A stretch of DNA of 64,000 nucleotides, taken from NCBI GenBank assembly GCA_026392415.1, contig JAPLCC010000048.1, positions 51,678-115,677 of the forward strand, written 5' to 3'. The notes under the pieces were generated by a model, which had not been told where the DNA came from, did no database searches, and saw only the letters and a list, made by a program, of their open reading frames with translations. The position numbers and the translations under genes were made by a program. Each line of letters opens with the position of its first letter. The first letter of the stretch is position 1. Shown in pieces: positions 45,301-51,616 of the stretch. Origin of the DNA: Propionibacteriales bacterium. GTDB lineage: Bacteria; Actinomycetota; Actinomycetes; Propionibacteriales; Nocardioidaceae.

Positions 45301-45570
45301 CAGTTGGTGCGGGGGCGCATTGACGCCGTCTACCTCGAGCCCGACGGTGAGGGGGAGGGCGCGCCGTCGTACCTCGTCGTGGACTGGAAGACCAACGCCC
45401 GCCAGGACGCCGACCCGCTCCAGCTGGCGATCTACCGGCTCGCGTGGGCCGAACTCCACGACGTCCCGATCGATCAGGTGCGGGCTGCGTTCTACTACGT
45501 GCGCAGTGGGGACCTGGTCGTCCACGACGACCTCGCTGACCGGGACGAGATCGAGAAGCTGCTGGGCTGA
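42307..45570 (+). CDS. adnB: AdnB-like UvrD/AddA-type helicase-nuclease subunit
   Basis: A 1087-residue partner of AdnA. Walker A is GAGSGKT (46-52); other helicase motifs are LTFTSKAAAELRQR, VVLLDEYQDTS, GDPHQAIYGWRGAS and LLTVHRSKGLEWE. The nuclease domain at the C-terminus includes RFGTRFHAWVEARFG, VRGRIDAVYLEPDG and VVDWKTNARQDADPLQLAIYRLAW, the RecB-family QxxxY end. No cysteine staple is seen here, in contrast to AdnA. In mycobacteria AdnB supplies the main motor. ATG 42307 overlaps the adnA stop (ATGA), ensuring equal synthesis; the longer frame from 42253 is inside adnA and unlikely. Confidence 0.93.
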   Translation: MTPIRPPMKLDTPADLQRAMQAKFPPSDEQWAAISAPLRPAVVIAGAGSGKTTLMAARVVYLVLTGQVQPEEVLGLTFTSKAAAELRQRIRTALRDAGALDLAVGGEDVDEVLEPTVATYNAYAATLLTDHGLRIGHEPDTRVITDAARYQLGARAIDRFTGDIDHLTDHPETAIQNLLALDSAMSEHLVAPAQVLAHDAEARRGFERARDEELAGKARKTYVEVIEKAIFAIDRRADLLKLVASYRGLKRDLGLMDFSDQIELGARLAAERPEVGAVERGRFKVVLLDEYQDTSVAQAIMLSRLFSGEVDGRGHAVTAVGDPHQAIYGWRGASVANILNFAQTFPAADGESRTHPLTINRRSDRRILEVASRLAAPLYDALEARGAGVARLRAPDDAVDGLVTAQVFETQRDELAWLADSIRAGWGGEPGDWAKTGVLTRDNAHAELVFDALTSANIPVEIVGLSGLLRLPEIAEIVATLRLLHDVTDNAALLTLLAGPRWAIGPRDLRLLGRRASEHAGRRGRGGEAVSVSAQLVAIADGIDPAEIPCLDDALADPGDAEYSEEARVRFGLLREELRLLRAAVGEPLLDLVRRIIDITGVDVELASSTSPAAAARRDNLDLFVKAVADFQAIDGDVTLPALLAYLTAEDDQGNGLDVATPTEADSVKLLTVHRSKGLEWETVYCVGVGESRFPSSQGRTLWVSSPSVLPAPLRGDAGDLPQLEGFDKAALEDYRQRAKAHEADEELRLGYVAFTRPAHHLSVTSFQWGPRKTPYGPSSYQETVRELLTAWDLAPEPWLTRPEKGSANPYDDEDPSRPWPADGFGEEARLRLAAAALVRAADPDAEEDDLDLVASARVAEWDAEIDQLLAEARVQAAGGAGTEVVVTLPASLSATAMGRLRDDPEGLARDLARPMPRPPAPAARFGTRFHAWVEARFGQQGLFDPDDLPGRGDAGIDDDADLQELIATFETGPFGSRVPHAIEAPFALVLGTQGGAQQLVRGRIDAVYLEPDGEGEGAPSYLVVDWKTNARQDADPLQLAIYRLAWAELHDVPIDQVRAAFYYVRSGDLVVHDDLADRDEIEKLLG

Positions 45571-45608
45571 GTCGCGCTCAGGCTCGATCGCCTCACTAGT
45601 CTGCAGCT

Positions 45609-46520
45609 GTGACCTTTCCGCACCTGGATCTCGCCGCCGACCCCCACGAACGACACGGACTGCATCGCAACGACGAGGCGTGGCTGGCTGACCGGTGGGC
45701 CCATCCGGACAGTCGGGTCCTCGTGGTCGCCGGGACGCGGGTCCGTCCGGGCCCGGACGGACTGGAGTGGGTGGCGACGGCCGATGCGCCCGACGGCGTA
45801 CGCGTCCTGTTGGGGGACCACGAGGGAACGACCAGGTGGGCGGTGATCGCGTCGGGCGACCTTGCTCGGGCCGAGGGGGAGACGTGGTTGCCGCTGCGCG
45901 GACTGCTGCCGTTCCTCACGGGCGACGCCCTCGGACAGGCGCCGCTGGTCTTCCATGCGCTGGGCCTGGCCGAGTGGCACTGGTCGCACCGGTTCTGCCC
46001 CCGCTGCGGCGGTGGGCTGTCGCCGCGGTCGGCCGGGCACGAACTCGTCTGCGTGGACTGCGGCAAGCCTCAGTTCCCCCGGCTGGATCCGGCCGTGATC
46101 ATGCTGGTCGCGGTCGGTGAGCCGGGCAGCGACGACGAGCGGTGCCTGCTGGGTCGTGGCGCCACCTGGCCCCCCGGCCGGTTCTCCACGCTCGCCGGAT
46201 TCTGTGAGCCGGGCGAGAGCCTCGAGGACGCCGTACGACGTGAGGTGCTCGAGGAGACTGGGGTCGAGGTGGGTGAGGTGACCTACTTCGGCAACCAGGC
46301 CTGGCCGTTGCCGTCGAGCCTGATGCTCGGCTTCCATGCCCGCGCGACCTCCGAAGCGATCCGGCTCGAGGATGACGACGTCGAAGACGCCCGCTGGTTC
46401 ACGCGTGCCGAGATGCGCCAAGGTGCCGAGGACGGGTCGCTGGTGCTCCCCGGTGGTGTCTCGATCAGCCGGTCGCTCGTCGAGGACTGGTACGGCGGGG
46501 CGCTGCCCGGCAGCTGGTGA
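45609..46520 (+). CDS. nudC: NADH pyrophosphatase NudC
   Basis: A 303-residue NudC. The zinc ribbon CPRC...CVDC is followed by QFPRLDPAVIMLV, the Nudix box GFCEPGESLEDAVRREVLEETGVE and the NudC-specific NQAWPLPSSLMLGFHA motif (SQPWPFPxS type). It hydrolyses NAD(H) and can remove NAD caps from RNA; in mycobacteria it acts on isoniazid- and ethionamide-NAD adducts. GTG 45609 follows TAGTCT by 6 nt and is probably leaderless. The gene sits after adnB with 38 nt between, as in mycobacteria, and its stop borders an intergenic repeat. Confidence 0.96.
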   Translation: MTFPHLDLAADPHERHGLHRNDEAWLADRWAHPDSRVLVVAGTRVRPGPDGLEWVATADAPDGVRVLLGDHEGTTRWAVIASGDLARAEGETWLPLRGLLPFLTGDALGQAPLVFHALGLAEWHWSHRFCPRCGGGLSPRSAGHELVCVDCGKPQFPRLDPAVIMLVAVGEPGSDDERCLLGRGATWPPGRFSTLAGFCEPGESLEDAVRREVLEETGVEVGEVTYFGNQAWPLPSSLMLGFHARATSEAIRLEDDDVEDARWFTRAEMRQGAEDGSLVLPGGVSISRSLVEDWYGGALPGSW

Positions 46521-46565
46521 CGTCTCGATACGCCCTCGCCTGGCGGCTCGGGCTACTCGACGACC
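46521..46565. repeat. Intergenic repeat between nudC and mycoredoxin
   Basis: This 45-bp spacer begins CGTCTCGATACGCC and ends TACTCGACGACC, with TCGA/TCGA and GCCC/GGGC complementarity forming an imperfect hairpin. It fills the whole gap between the two convergent genes. It resembles a second class of short palindromic repeat I associate with Nocardioides. Confidence 0.6.
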
Positions 46566-46808
46566 CTAGAGGGACGCGAGCTTGGCCTTGATCTGGATCA
46601 CGCTCGGGTTGGTCTGCGCGGTGCCGTCGGAGTAGACCAGCGTCGGCACGGTCTGGTTGCCGTTGTTGGCGGACTCGACGATGGCGGCCGCCTCCGGGTG
46701 CTGCTCGATGTCGACGATGTCGAAGACGATGCCCTCGCGGTCCAGCTGGCTCTTGAGGCGCTGGCAGTAGCCACACCAAGGCGTCGTGTACATCGTGAAG
46801 GTGCTCAT
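46566..46808 (-). CDS. mrx1: Mycoredoxin (glutaredoxin-like)
   Basis: An 80-residue glutaredoxin-fold protein with the active site WCGYC (Cys12, Cys15) and the cis-Pro segment NQTVPTLVYSDG. CGYC and the location beside uvrD2 and nudC match Mrx1 (Rv3198A), which reduces mycothiol-mixed disulphides in actinobacteria. ATG 46808 is 76 bp from the uvrD2 start on the other strand, so both promoters are in that gap. GGAGG lies 12 nt upstream. The stop abuts a short repeat shared with nudC. Confidence 0.93.
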   Translation of the reverse strand: MSTFTMYTTPWCGYCQRLKSQLDREGIVFDIVDIEQHPEAAAIVESANNGNQTVPTLVYSDGTAQTNPSVIQIKAKLASL

Positions 46809-46883
46809 CGGGCTGTGTCGCCTCCGGCGTCTAGGGTCTGTGTCTCCAACCCAACCACGTGCCCGAAGGAGATGTTCCCCCGG

Positions 46884-48959
46884 ATGTCGCAGGCCATCGA
46901 CCAGCTCCTCTCCGCGCTCGATCCCGAACAGCGCGCGGTGGCCGAGACCCTCCGGGGTCCGGTACGGGTGCTGGCCGGAGCGGGAACGGGCAAGACCCGG
47001 GCGATCACCCACCGGATCGCCCATGGTGTCCAGACGGGCGTCTACGCACCGTCCGAGGTGCTGGCGGTCACCTTCACCACCCGCGCGGCCGGCGAGCTGC
47101 GCCAGCGGTTGCGGATGCTCGGGGCGCCGGGCGTCCAGGCACGGACCTTCCACAGCGCGGCGCTGCGCCAGTTGCGTTACTTCTGGCCGCACGTCTACGG
47201 CACCGAGCTGCCCGTGCTCACCGAGTCGAAGATCCCGATGATCGCGGGCGCCTGCCGCAACATCGGCGTCCGCGGCGACCAGGCCCTGCTGCGTGACCTC
47301 GCCTCCGAGATCGAGTGGGCCAAGGTCAGCAACGTGGGCTCGGACGTCTACGCGCGGGTCGCGCCCTCGAAGGGCCGCAGCATCGACGGCCACACGCCCG
47401 CCGACATCGCCCGCGTCTTCGCGGCCTACGAGGACGTCAAGCGCGAGCAGGGCCGGATGGACATGGAGGACGTGCTGCTGCTGACGGCCGGGGTGCTGGC
47501 CGGCGACGAGCGGGTCGCGGCCCAGGTGCGCCGCCAGTACAAGTGGTTCGTCGTCGACGAGTTCCAGGATGTCTCGCCGCTGCAGTCGGCACTGCTCGAC
47601 CTGTGGCTGGGAGGGCGCGACGAGCTGTGCGTCGTCGGTGACCCGGCCCAGACCATCTACTCCTTCGCTGGTGCAGACGCGACCTACCTCCGCGACTTCC
47701 CGAAGCGCTACGCCGGCACCACGTCCATCGAGCTGGTCCGCAACTACCGCTCGACGCCGCAGATCGTCGAGGTGGCCAACAAGCTGCTGGCCGGCACGCC
47801 CAGTGCCGGTGTCGACCTGCGCTCGCAGCAGGCGGCCGGTTCGGCCGTGCGCTATGTCGGGGAGCCCGACGAGGTGGCCGAGGCGGCCGGAGTCGCCGAT
47901 CGCATCGCGCGCCTGCATCGCGCCGGGACGTCGTACGGCGAGATGGCGGTGCTGTTCCGCATCAACGCCCAGTCGGAGACGTTCGAGGACGCCCTGACCG
48001 ACCGTGGCATCCCCTACGTCGTCCGCGGCGCGGCACGGTTCTTCGACCGGCGCGAGGTGCGGGAGGCGGTCACCCGGTTGCGTGGGGCCGCCCGCTCGGG
48101 GGAGGCCGACTCCGGGCCGTGGCTCGATGTCGTCAAGGCCGTGCTGGCCGCGATGGGTTGGACCGCAGCGCCGCCGACGAGTCGCGGCCAGGTCCGCGAC
48201 CGCTGGGAGTCGTTCCAGGCACTCGTGGACCAGTCCGAGGAGTTCGCCACCGAGAGAGGGATCGAGGCGTCGGTGAGCTCCTTCGTCGCCGATCTCGAGC
48301 GCCGGGCGACCGAGCAGCACGTGCCCACCGCTGACGGAGTGACGCTGGCGACCTTCCACGCCGCCAAGGGACTCGAGTGGGACGCCGTCTTCTGCTGCGG
48401 AGTCCAGGACGGCACGCTGCCGTTCGTCTACGCCAGCCAGGAGGGCGCGCCGCCGGGAGCGGTGGAGGAGGAACGCCGGTTGCTCTATGTCGGCATGACC
48501 CGCGCGCGCAAGGACCTGATGGTGTCGTGGGCCGCGGCTCGCAATCCCGGTCAGGCCGCGCGCCGCCAGCCCTCGCGGTTCCTCGTGCCGATGCTGCCTG
48601 ACGCGCAGCGGCCCCAGGCCAACCGACGCCCGACGAAGGTGGCCCGTTGTCGCGAGTGCCTCCAGCCGCTCACCACTGCTGCGGAGAAGAAGCGCGGGCG
48701 GTGCACGCACCACCCGATGCGGTACGACGAGGCCCTCTTCGAACGGCTCAAGGAATGGCGCCTGGAGACGGCGAAGGAGGCGGGCGAGGACGGCAAGCCG
48801 CTGCCGGCGTACGTCGTGTTCACCAACGCGACGCTGGAGCTGATCGCCGAGCACAAGCCGGCGACGATGGCCGCTCTCGCCAACATCAGCGGGGTGGGCG
48901 AGATGAAGATTGCGCGGTACGGCGAGGCCGTTCTCGCGGTTGTTTCAGAAAATCCCTGA
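46884..48959 (+). CDS. uvrD2: UvrD2-type SF1 DNA helicase with HRDC domain
   Basis: A 691-residue helicase. Motif I is GAGTGKT, motif II VVDEFQDVS, then GDPAQTIYSFAGAD, LVRNYRST and LATFHAAKGLEWDAV. After the core comes a zinc-binding linker (CRECLQPL...RGRCTHHP) and a C-terminal HRDC domain (LIAEHKPATMAALANISGVGEMK). This layout is that of mycobacterial UvrD2. The tetracysteine motif appears here as Cys-Cys-Cys-His. A TAGGGT -10 at 46832 and AAGGAG at 46866-46871 support start ATG 46884 over ATG 46872. It acts in DNA repair or replication restart. The whiB7 leader starts just after its stop. Confidence 0.94.
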   Translation: MSQAIDQLLSALDPEQRAVAETLRGPVRVLAGAGTGKTRAITHRIAHGVQTGVYAPSEVLAVTFTTRAAGELRQRLRMLGAPGVQARTFHSAALRQLRYFWPHVYGTELPVLTESKIPMIAGACRNIGVRGDQALLRDLASEIEWAKVSNVGSDVYARVAPSKGRSIDGHTPADIARVFAAYEDVKREQGRMDMEDVLLLTAGVLAGDERVAAQVRRQYKWFVVDEFQDVSPLQSALLDLWLGGRDELCVVGDPAQTIYSFAGADATYLRDFPKRYAGTTSIELVRNYRSTPQIVEVANKLLAGTPSAGVDLRSQQAAGSAVRYVGEPDEVAEAAGVADRIARLHRAGTSYGEMAVLFRINAQSETFEDALTDRGIPYVVRGAARFFDRREVREAVTRLRGAARSGEADSGPWLDVVKAVLAAMGWTAAPPTSRGQVRDRWESFQALVDQSEEFATERGIEASVSSFVADLERRATEQHVPTADGVTLATFHAAKGLEWDAVFCCGVQDGTLPFVYASQEGAPPGAVEEERRLLYVGMTRARKDLMVSWAAARNPGQAARRQPSRFLVPMLPDAQRPQANRRPTKVARCRECLQPLTTAAEKKRGRCTHHPMRYDEALFERLKEWRLETAKEAGEDGKPLPAYVVFTNATLELIAEHKPATMAALANISGVGEMKIARYGEAVLAVVSENP

Positions 48960-48976
48960 AAAACTCGATAAATGAT

Positions 48977-49006
48977 TTGCGCGCCCTGATCCACGGCCAT
49001 TACGGT
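48977..49006 (+). promoter_or_regulatory. whiB7 promoter with upstream A/T-rich stretch
   Basis: TTGCGC (48977-48982) and TACGGT (49001-49006) are 18 nt apart. An A/T-rich stretch lies just upstream of -35, the site the WhiB7 AT-hook binds in studied actinobacteria for autoactivation. Transcription would start near 49013, giving a leader of about 460 nt. Confidence 0.75.
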
Positions 49007-49080
49007 CGTCAGACAACATTCGTTGCGCATCAGAGCCTTGGCACGGCTCGCGCTCTCAAGGCACCGAAGGAGGTGGCGAC

Positions 49081-49323
49081 ATGAAGAACATCACGATGAT
49101 CCCGAACTGGCAGCTCACGCTGTCCGCTCTCGTCTGCGCCACCTCTGCTCCGACGGCTCCGAACGCTGCTTTTGCTCCGTTCAATGCCGCCGTTGACGCC
49201 GTGGCCATGGACACCAAGGCCGTCACGGCCGTCAAGCGGGAGCGCGCCCTCACCGGCACGGGACACCGCGGTTTCAACGCCGCGTACGTCTCTGGTTTCC
49301 CAGCCTGGAGCCCACCGATCTGA
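49081..49323 (+). CDS. Upstream ORF in the whiB7 leader (80 codons)
   Basis: This frame begins with ATG 49081 after the perfect Shine-Dalgarno AAGGAGG, and its stop lies 25 nt before the attenuator hairpin. The peptide starts MKNITMIPNWQLTLSA, is rich in Ala and Thr and has no recognisable domain. In studied actinobacteria, ribosome stalling on a leader uORF under translation-inhibiting antibiotics prevents the whiB7 terminator from forming. This frame is well placed for that role. Eighty codons is long for such a leader peptide; most of its length may be only a run-through reader, and no stall sequence can be named. Confidence 0.75.
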   Translation: MKNITMIPNWQLTLSALVCATSAPTAPNAAFAPFNAAVDAVAMDTKAVTAVKRERALTGTGHRGFNAAYVSGFPAWSPPI

Positions 49324-49348
49324 CCTGAGAATCAGAACGGCAGCCTCC

Positions 49349-49385
49349 AGGCCGCGGAACCCGAAAAGACCGGGATCCGCGGCCT
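49349..49385 (+). terminator. whiB7 attenuator hairpin
   Basis: A stem of 10 bp (AGGCCGCGGA with TCCGCGGCCT) is extended, past one A/A mismatch, by CCCG/CGGG, with a loop AAAAGAC. It is followed by TTCGTGCTTCTC. It stands between the uORF and whiB7, 92 nt before the whiB7 start, where a conditional terminator is expected. Confidence 0.8.
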
Positions 49386-49476
49386 TCGTGCTTCTCAGAC
49401 CGAGAACGCGGAGTCGCAGATCCCTCACAGGAAATCGACCAACGCGATCAGGTCATTGAAGAGGAGGTGAAAGCAG

Positions 49477-49743
49477 ATGACGACCAGTGTTCTCGAGCCG
49501 ACGCTGGACGAGCTGCTGCCGTGCCGGCTGAACGATGCGGAGTTGTGGTTCGCCGAGTCACCGTCGGACGTCGAGTCCGCGAAGGCGCTGTGCCTGGACT
49601 GCCCTGTCCAGCAGCTGTGCCTGTCCGGCGCCCAGGAGCGGCGCGAGCCGTGGGGCGTGTGGGGAGGCGAGTTGTTCCTCGCCGGCGTGGTGATCCCGCG
49701 CAAGCGGCCCCGGGGCCGGCCGCGCAAGGACGCCGCCGCGTAG
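49477..49743 (+). CDS. whiB7: WhiB7-type antibiotic-resistance regulator
   Basis: An 88-residue WhiB protein. The four iron-sulfur cysteines are Cys16, Cys39, Cys42 and Cys48; the turn GVWGGE (60-65) binds sigma region 4; and the C-terminal AT-hook RGRPRK (79-84) is specific to the WhiB7 class. WhiB7 activates ribosome-protection, efflux and modification genes in response to translation inhibitors and redox change, and activates itself. The ATG has a strong GAGGAGGTGA. Its position directly downstream of uvrD2 is conserved with mycobacteria. The promoter, uORF and attenuator in the 517-nt leader are described separately. Confidence 0.97.
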   Translation: MTTSVLEPTLDELLPCRLNDAELWFAESPSDVESAKALCLDCPVQQLCLSGAQERREPWGVWGGELFLAGVVIPRKRPRGRPRKDAAA

Positions 49744-49799
49744 TCCGCAGCAGCACCACCAAGAACCAACCACAGACCACTCAGAACGGAAGTACCACC

Positions 49800-49967
49800 G
49801 TGTTTGAAATGATGACCGAACAGTTGGCGCGTGAGCAGATGGTCACGCGCCTGGGAGAGGCGCAGCAGCTGCGCGTGGCCACCCGTGTGGCCCGCGCCCG
49901 CCGCTTGAGCCGCAAGGCCGAGCGTGCAGCGCAGCAGGCTCGTCTCGCCCTCGCTCGCGCTCTGTGA
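49800..49967 (+). CDS. Small basic helical protein downstream of whiB7 (55 aa)
   Basis: GTG 49800 opens a 55-residue frame beginning VFEMMTEQLAREQM and continuing as an Arg/Ala-rich amphipathic helix (VARARRLSRKAERAAQQARL). It lies 56 nt after whiB7 on the same strand, before the next terminator, so it is probably co-transcribed. Only a weak purine-rich element (CGGAAG) precedes it. No family is recognised. Its high charge, long predicted helix and link to whiB7 suggest a small nucleic-acid-binding or ribosome-associated protein, but this is a guess. Confidence 0.55.
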   Translation: MFEMMTEQLAREQMVTRLGEAQQLRVATRVARARRLSRKAERAAQQARLALARAL

Positions 49968-50032
49968 GATCTGGCCAAAGATCTCTTGAGACACCTCCTC
50001 GGAGGAAACACCTGATCGCGGGTGAAGAAGAT

Positions 50033-50082
50033 GAAGGGGCCGGAACCGACCGCCAGATGGCAAGGTCGGGTCCGGCCCCTTC
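50033..50082 (+). terminator. Strong terminator after whiB7 unit
   Basis: Arms of 19 nt (50033-50051 and 50064-50082) pair with a single mismatch around a 12-nt loop; the core is GGGGCCGGA with TCCGGCCCC. It rules out the long reading of the following small gene from 50022, which would run through this hairpin. Confidence 0.85.
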
Positions 50083-50126
50083 GACACTTGCTCAGCGAAA
50101 TGTCCGACGAGACCTACATTGACTCC

Positions 50127-50291
50127 ATGACCGTCACGTGCGACTTCTGCGGCCGTCGGGCCGACGGTGAGGACGCGCCGCTGACCTGGACCACCTCGAT
50201 CGAGCGTGGCCGGATACGCCGTTTCTGTGACGAGTGCTCACGGGAGTACCTCCGCTCCATGGAGGCCAAGCTCGACAGCGAGTGGTGGTAG
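50127..50291 (+). CDS. Small two-CxxC zinc-binding protein (54 aa)
   Basis: A 54-residue protein with Cys5, Cys8, Cys34 and Cys37 in CDFC and CDEC, a likely zinc site. The sequence between (DAPLTWTTSIERGRIRRF) is typical of small actinobacterial zinc-ribbon proteins. ATG 50127 is preferred because TACATT is 6 nt upstream, giving a leaderless transcript that starts after the terminator. A start at 50100 would add 9 residues. Its partner or target is unknown. It is convergent with the cyclodehydratase-like gene, the two stops being 18 nt apart. Confidence 0.8.
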   Translation: MTVTCDFCGRRADGEDAPLTWTTSIERGRIRRFCDECSREYLRSMEAKLDSEWW

Positions 50292-50309
50292 GCCCCGAGG
50301 CATGCGGGC

Positions 50310-51185
50310 TCAGGGCAGCTCGGTGATCGCGTCCCAGGCGCAGCCGCAGTCGGGGTGGCGACCCCAACGGGTCCTCTCCGGCGCGTCGACCGGCGAGACG
50401 TCGACGGTCGAGGACCACGTGCTGGGTTCGTCGCCCTCGAGGTAGCGGGCAAGGTCGCGCACGGCCCAGGCGAGCGCCAACTGGTCCAGCACCGGGTCCA
50501 GGGGCGGCGGACGTTCAGTCGCGGTGGCCGCGGCCTGGGCGAGCAGCAGCGGCCGGCGCGGGTCGTGCAGCGCTTCGTGGGCGTCCACGCACCGCAGGCA
50601 CGCGGTCAGTCCGGGCTGGACGAAGGGTCCGATGCGGCGGCGGGTGGCCGAACCGCTGACCAGCAGGTGCGGCACCGACCCGCGCACCAGGGAGTCGAGG
50701 GCCACGCGATCCAGCGGTCCGGAGGTCACGAACAGGTGCACGGCCACGTTCGGGTCCGTCGCGGAGGCCTCTCGCAGACCGGCCCGCTCCAGCAGCGGCC
50801 CGAGCGCCACGATCGACGCCGGATTGCCCCTGACGGCGATCGCGGCCGCCGAGTGGGCCTCCTGGCGTCGTACGGCGTCGGAGCCGAACTGGGCGCGGAG
50901 GGTGACCAGGGCTGGATCGGCATGTCGCTCGGCGTCGGAGACGGTCACGAGAAGTCCGGCCAGGTCGAGCCGGGCGAGGACGTCGAGGACCTTCGGAGGC
51001 AACTCCTCGTCGGGCGGTACGCCGCTGGGCCGTGCCAGCGCGACCAGGATGCGGCGTACGGCCGGATCGTCGTCAACGCGCAGCGCGGGCTCGTCGAGCC
51101 CGACCTGCAGGATGCCGGGGGAGCGCGCCATCACCGGCACGCCGGGGCGCAGGGTCAGGTGTTGGGTCCCGAGAGTGGCCGCCAT
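50310..51185 (-). CDS. ThiF/TOMM cyclodehydratase-like protein, orphan
   Basis: A 291-residue protein related to the E1-like/ocin-ThiF partner used in TOMM (azole peptide) biosynthesis. The diagnostic region is IGPFVQPGLTACLRCVDAHEAL, with the CLRC zinc pair, followed by LAWAVRDLARYLEGDEPSTWSSTVDV and a C-terminal HPDCGCAWD. The N-terminal part resembles the winged-helix peptide-clamp domain (PPKVLDVLARLDLAGLL). No YcaO gene, precursor peptide, dehydrogenase or transporter lies beside it in the window, so it is probably a stand-alone conserved protein rather than a TOMM cluster member. ATG 51185 fits the family start. Function is uncertain. Confidence 0.75.
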   Translation of the reverse strand: MAATLGTQHLTLRPGVPVMARSPGILQVGLDEPALRVDDDPAVRRILVALARPSGVPPDEELPPKVLDVLARLDLAGLLVTVSDAERHADPALVTLRAQFGSDAVRRQEAHSAAAIAVRGNPASIVALGPLLERAGLREASATDPNVAVHLFVTSGPLDRVALDSLVRGSVPHLLVSGSATRRRIGPFVQPGLTACLRCVDAHEALHDPRRPLLLAQAAATATERPPPLDPVLDQLALAWAVRDLARYLEGDEPSTWSSTVDVSPVDAPERTRWGRHPDCGCAWDAITELP

Positions 51186-51258
51186 GGCAGCAGGGTGGCA
51201 CCGAACGGGCGAGACCGTCGGTCGTCATCCACAGGTGGCGCCGGGTGAAAACCGAGCC

Positions 51259-51290
51259 GCGGGCGGCCCCACCGAAGTGGAGCCGCCCGC
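51259..51290 (-). terminator. Terminator downstream of DUF5679 gene
   Basis: A near-perfect 14-position stem (GCGGGCGGC-CCAC with GTGG-GCCGCCCGC, one mismatch) closes a CGAA loop 29 nt past the stop of the DUF5679 gene. No strong T-run follows. Confidence 0.8.
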
Positions 51291-51318
51291 GACAGTCGGT
51301 CTGTTGGACTGAGTGAAC

Positions 51319-51477
51319 TCAGGCCTTGCCGAGGATGCGGTTGAGGTTCGTGCCGCACTCGGGGCAGACGGCCTTGGCCATCCGGGTGCCCTTGTCGTTG
51401 ACCTTGACCTCGCCACTCGCCTCGCGCTTGGCCTTGCACTTCACGCAGTAGAACTCGCCGCTCCAGGTCTCCGCCAT
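51319..51477 (-). CDS. DUF5679 zinc-ribbon protein (52 aa)
   Basis: A 52-residue protein with two zinc pairs: Cys11/Cys14 (CVKC) and Cys38/Cys41 (CPEC), separated by a hairpin with KVNDKGTRMAKA. It matches the small DUF5679 family conserved in actinobacteria, whose function is unknown. ATG 51477 has an ideal GGAGG at 8 nt, so the longer frame to 51564 is unnecessary. It is a single gene with its own terminator. It lies divergent to an enoyl-CoA hydratase gene with 140 nt between starts. Confidence 0.88.
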   Translation of the reverse strand: MAETWSGEFYCVKCKAKREASGEVKVNDKGTRMAKAVCPECGTNLNRILGKA

Positions 51478-51616
51478 GACGGCCTCCTTGCTCAATGTCG
51501 TTCGTTCGGTCGTCGCGACGGGGACCTTGGGGGAAGCCCGTCGGAGTTCGGAGACGCGCTCCAAACCTCCTTGACCCTACGGCACGCCGGTGCCGAGTCG
51601 CAGTAGCGTGCCCCGC

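Noticed and set aside
50022..50291. 89-codon version of the small CxxC protein
   Set aside because: Its first 27 codons lie across the strong terminator at 50033-50082; the 54-residue version has a leaderless -10 at the right distance.
50310..51185. TOMM (azole peptide) biosynthetic gene cluster
   Set aside because: Only one relevant gene; no YcaO, precursor peptide, dehydrogenase or exporter nearby.
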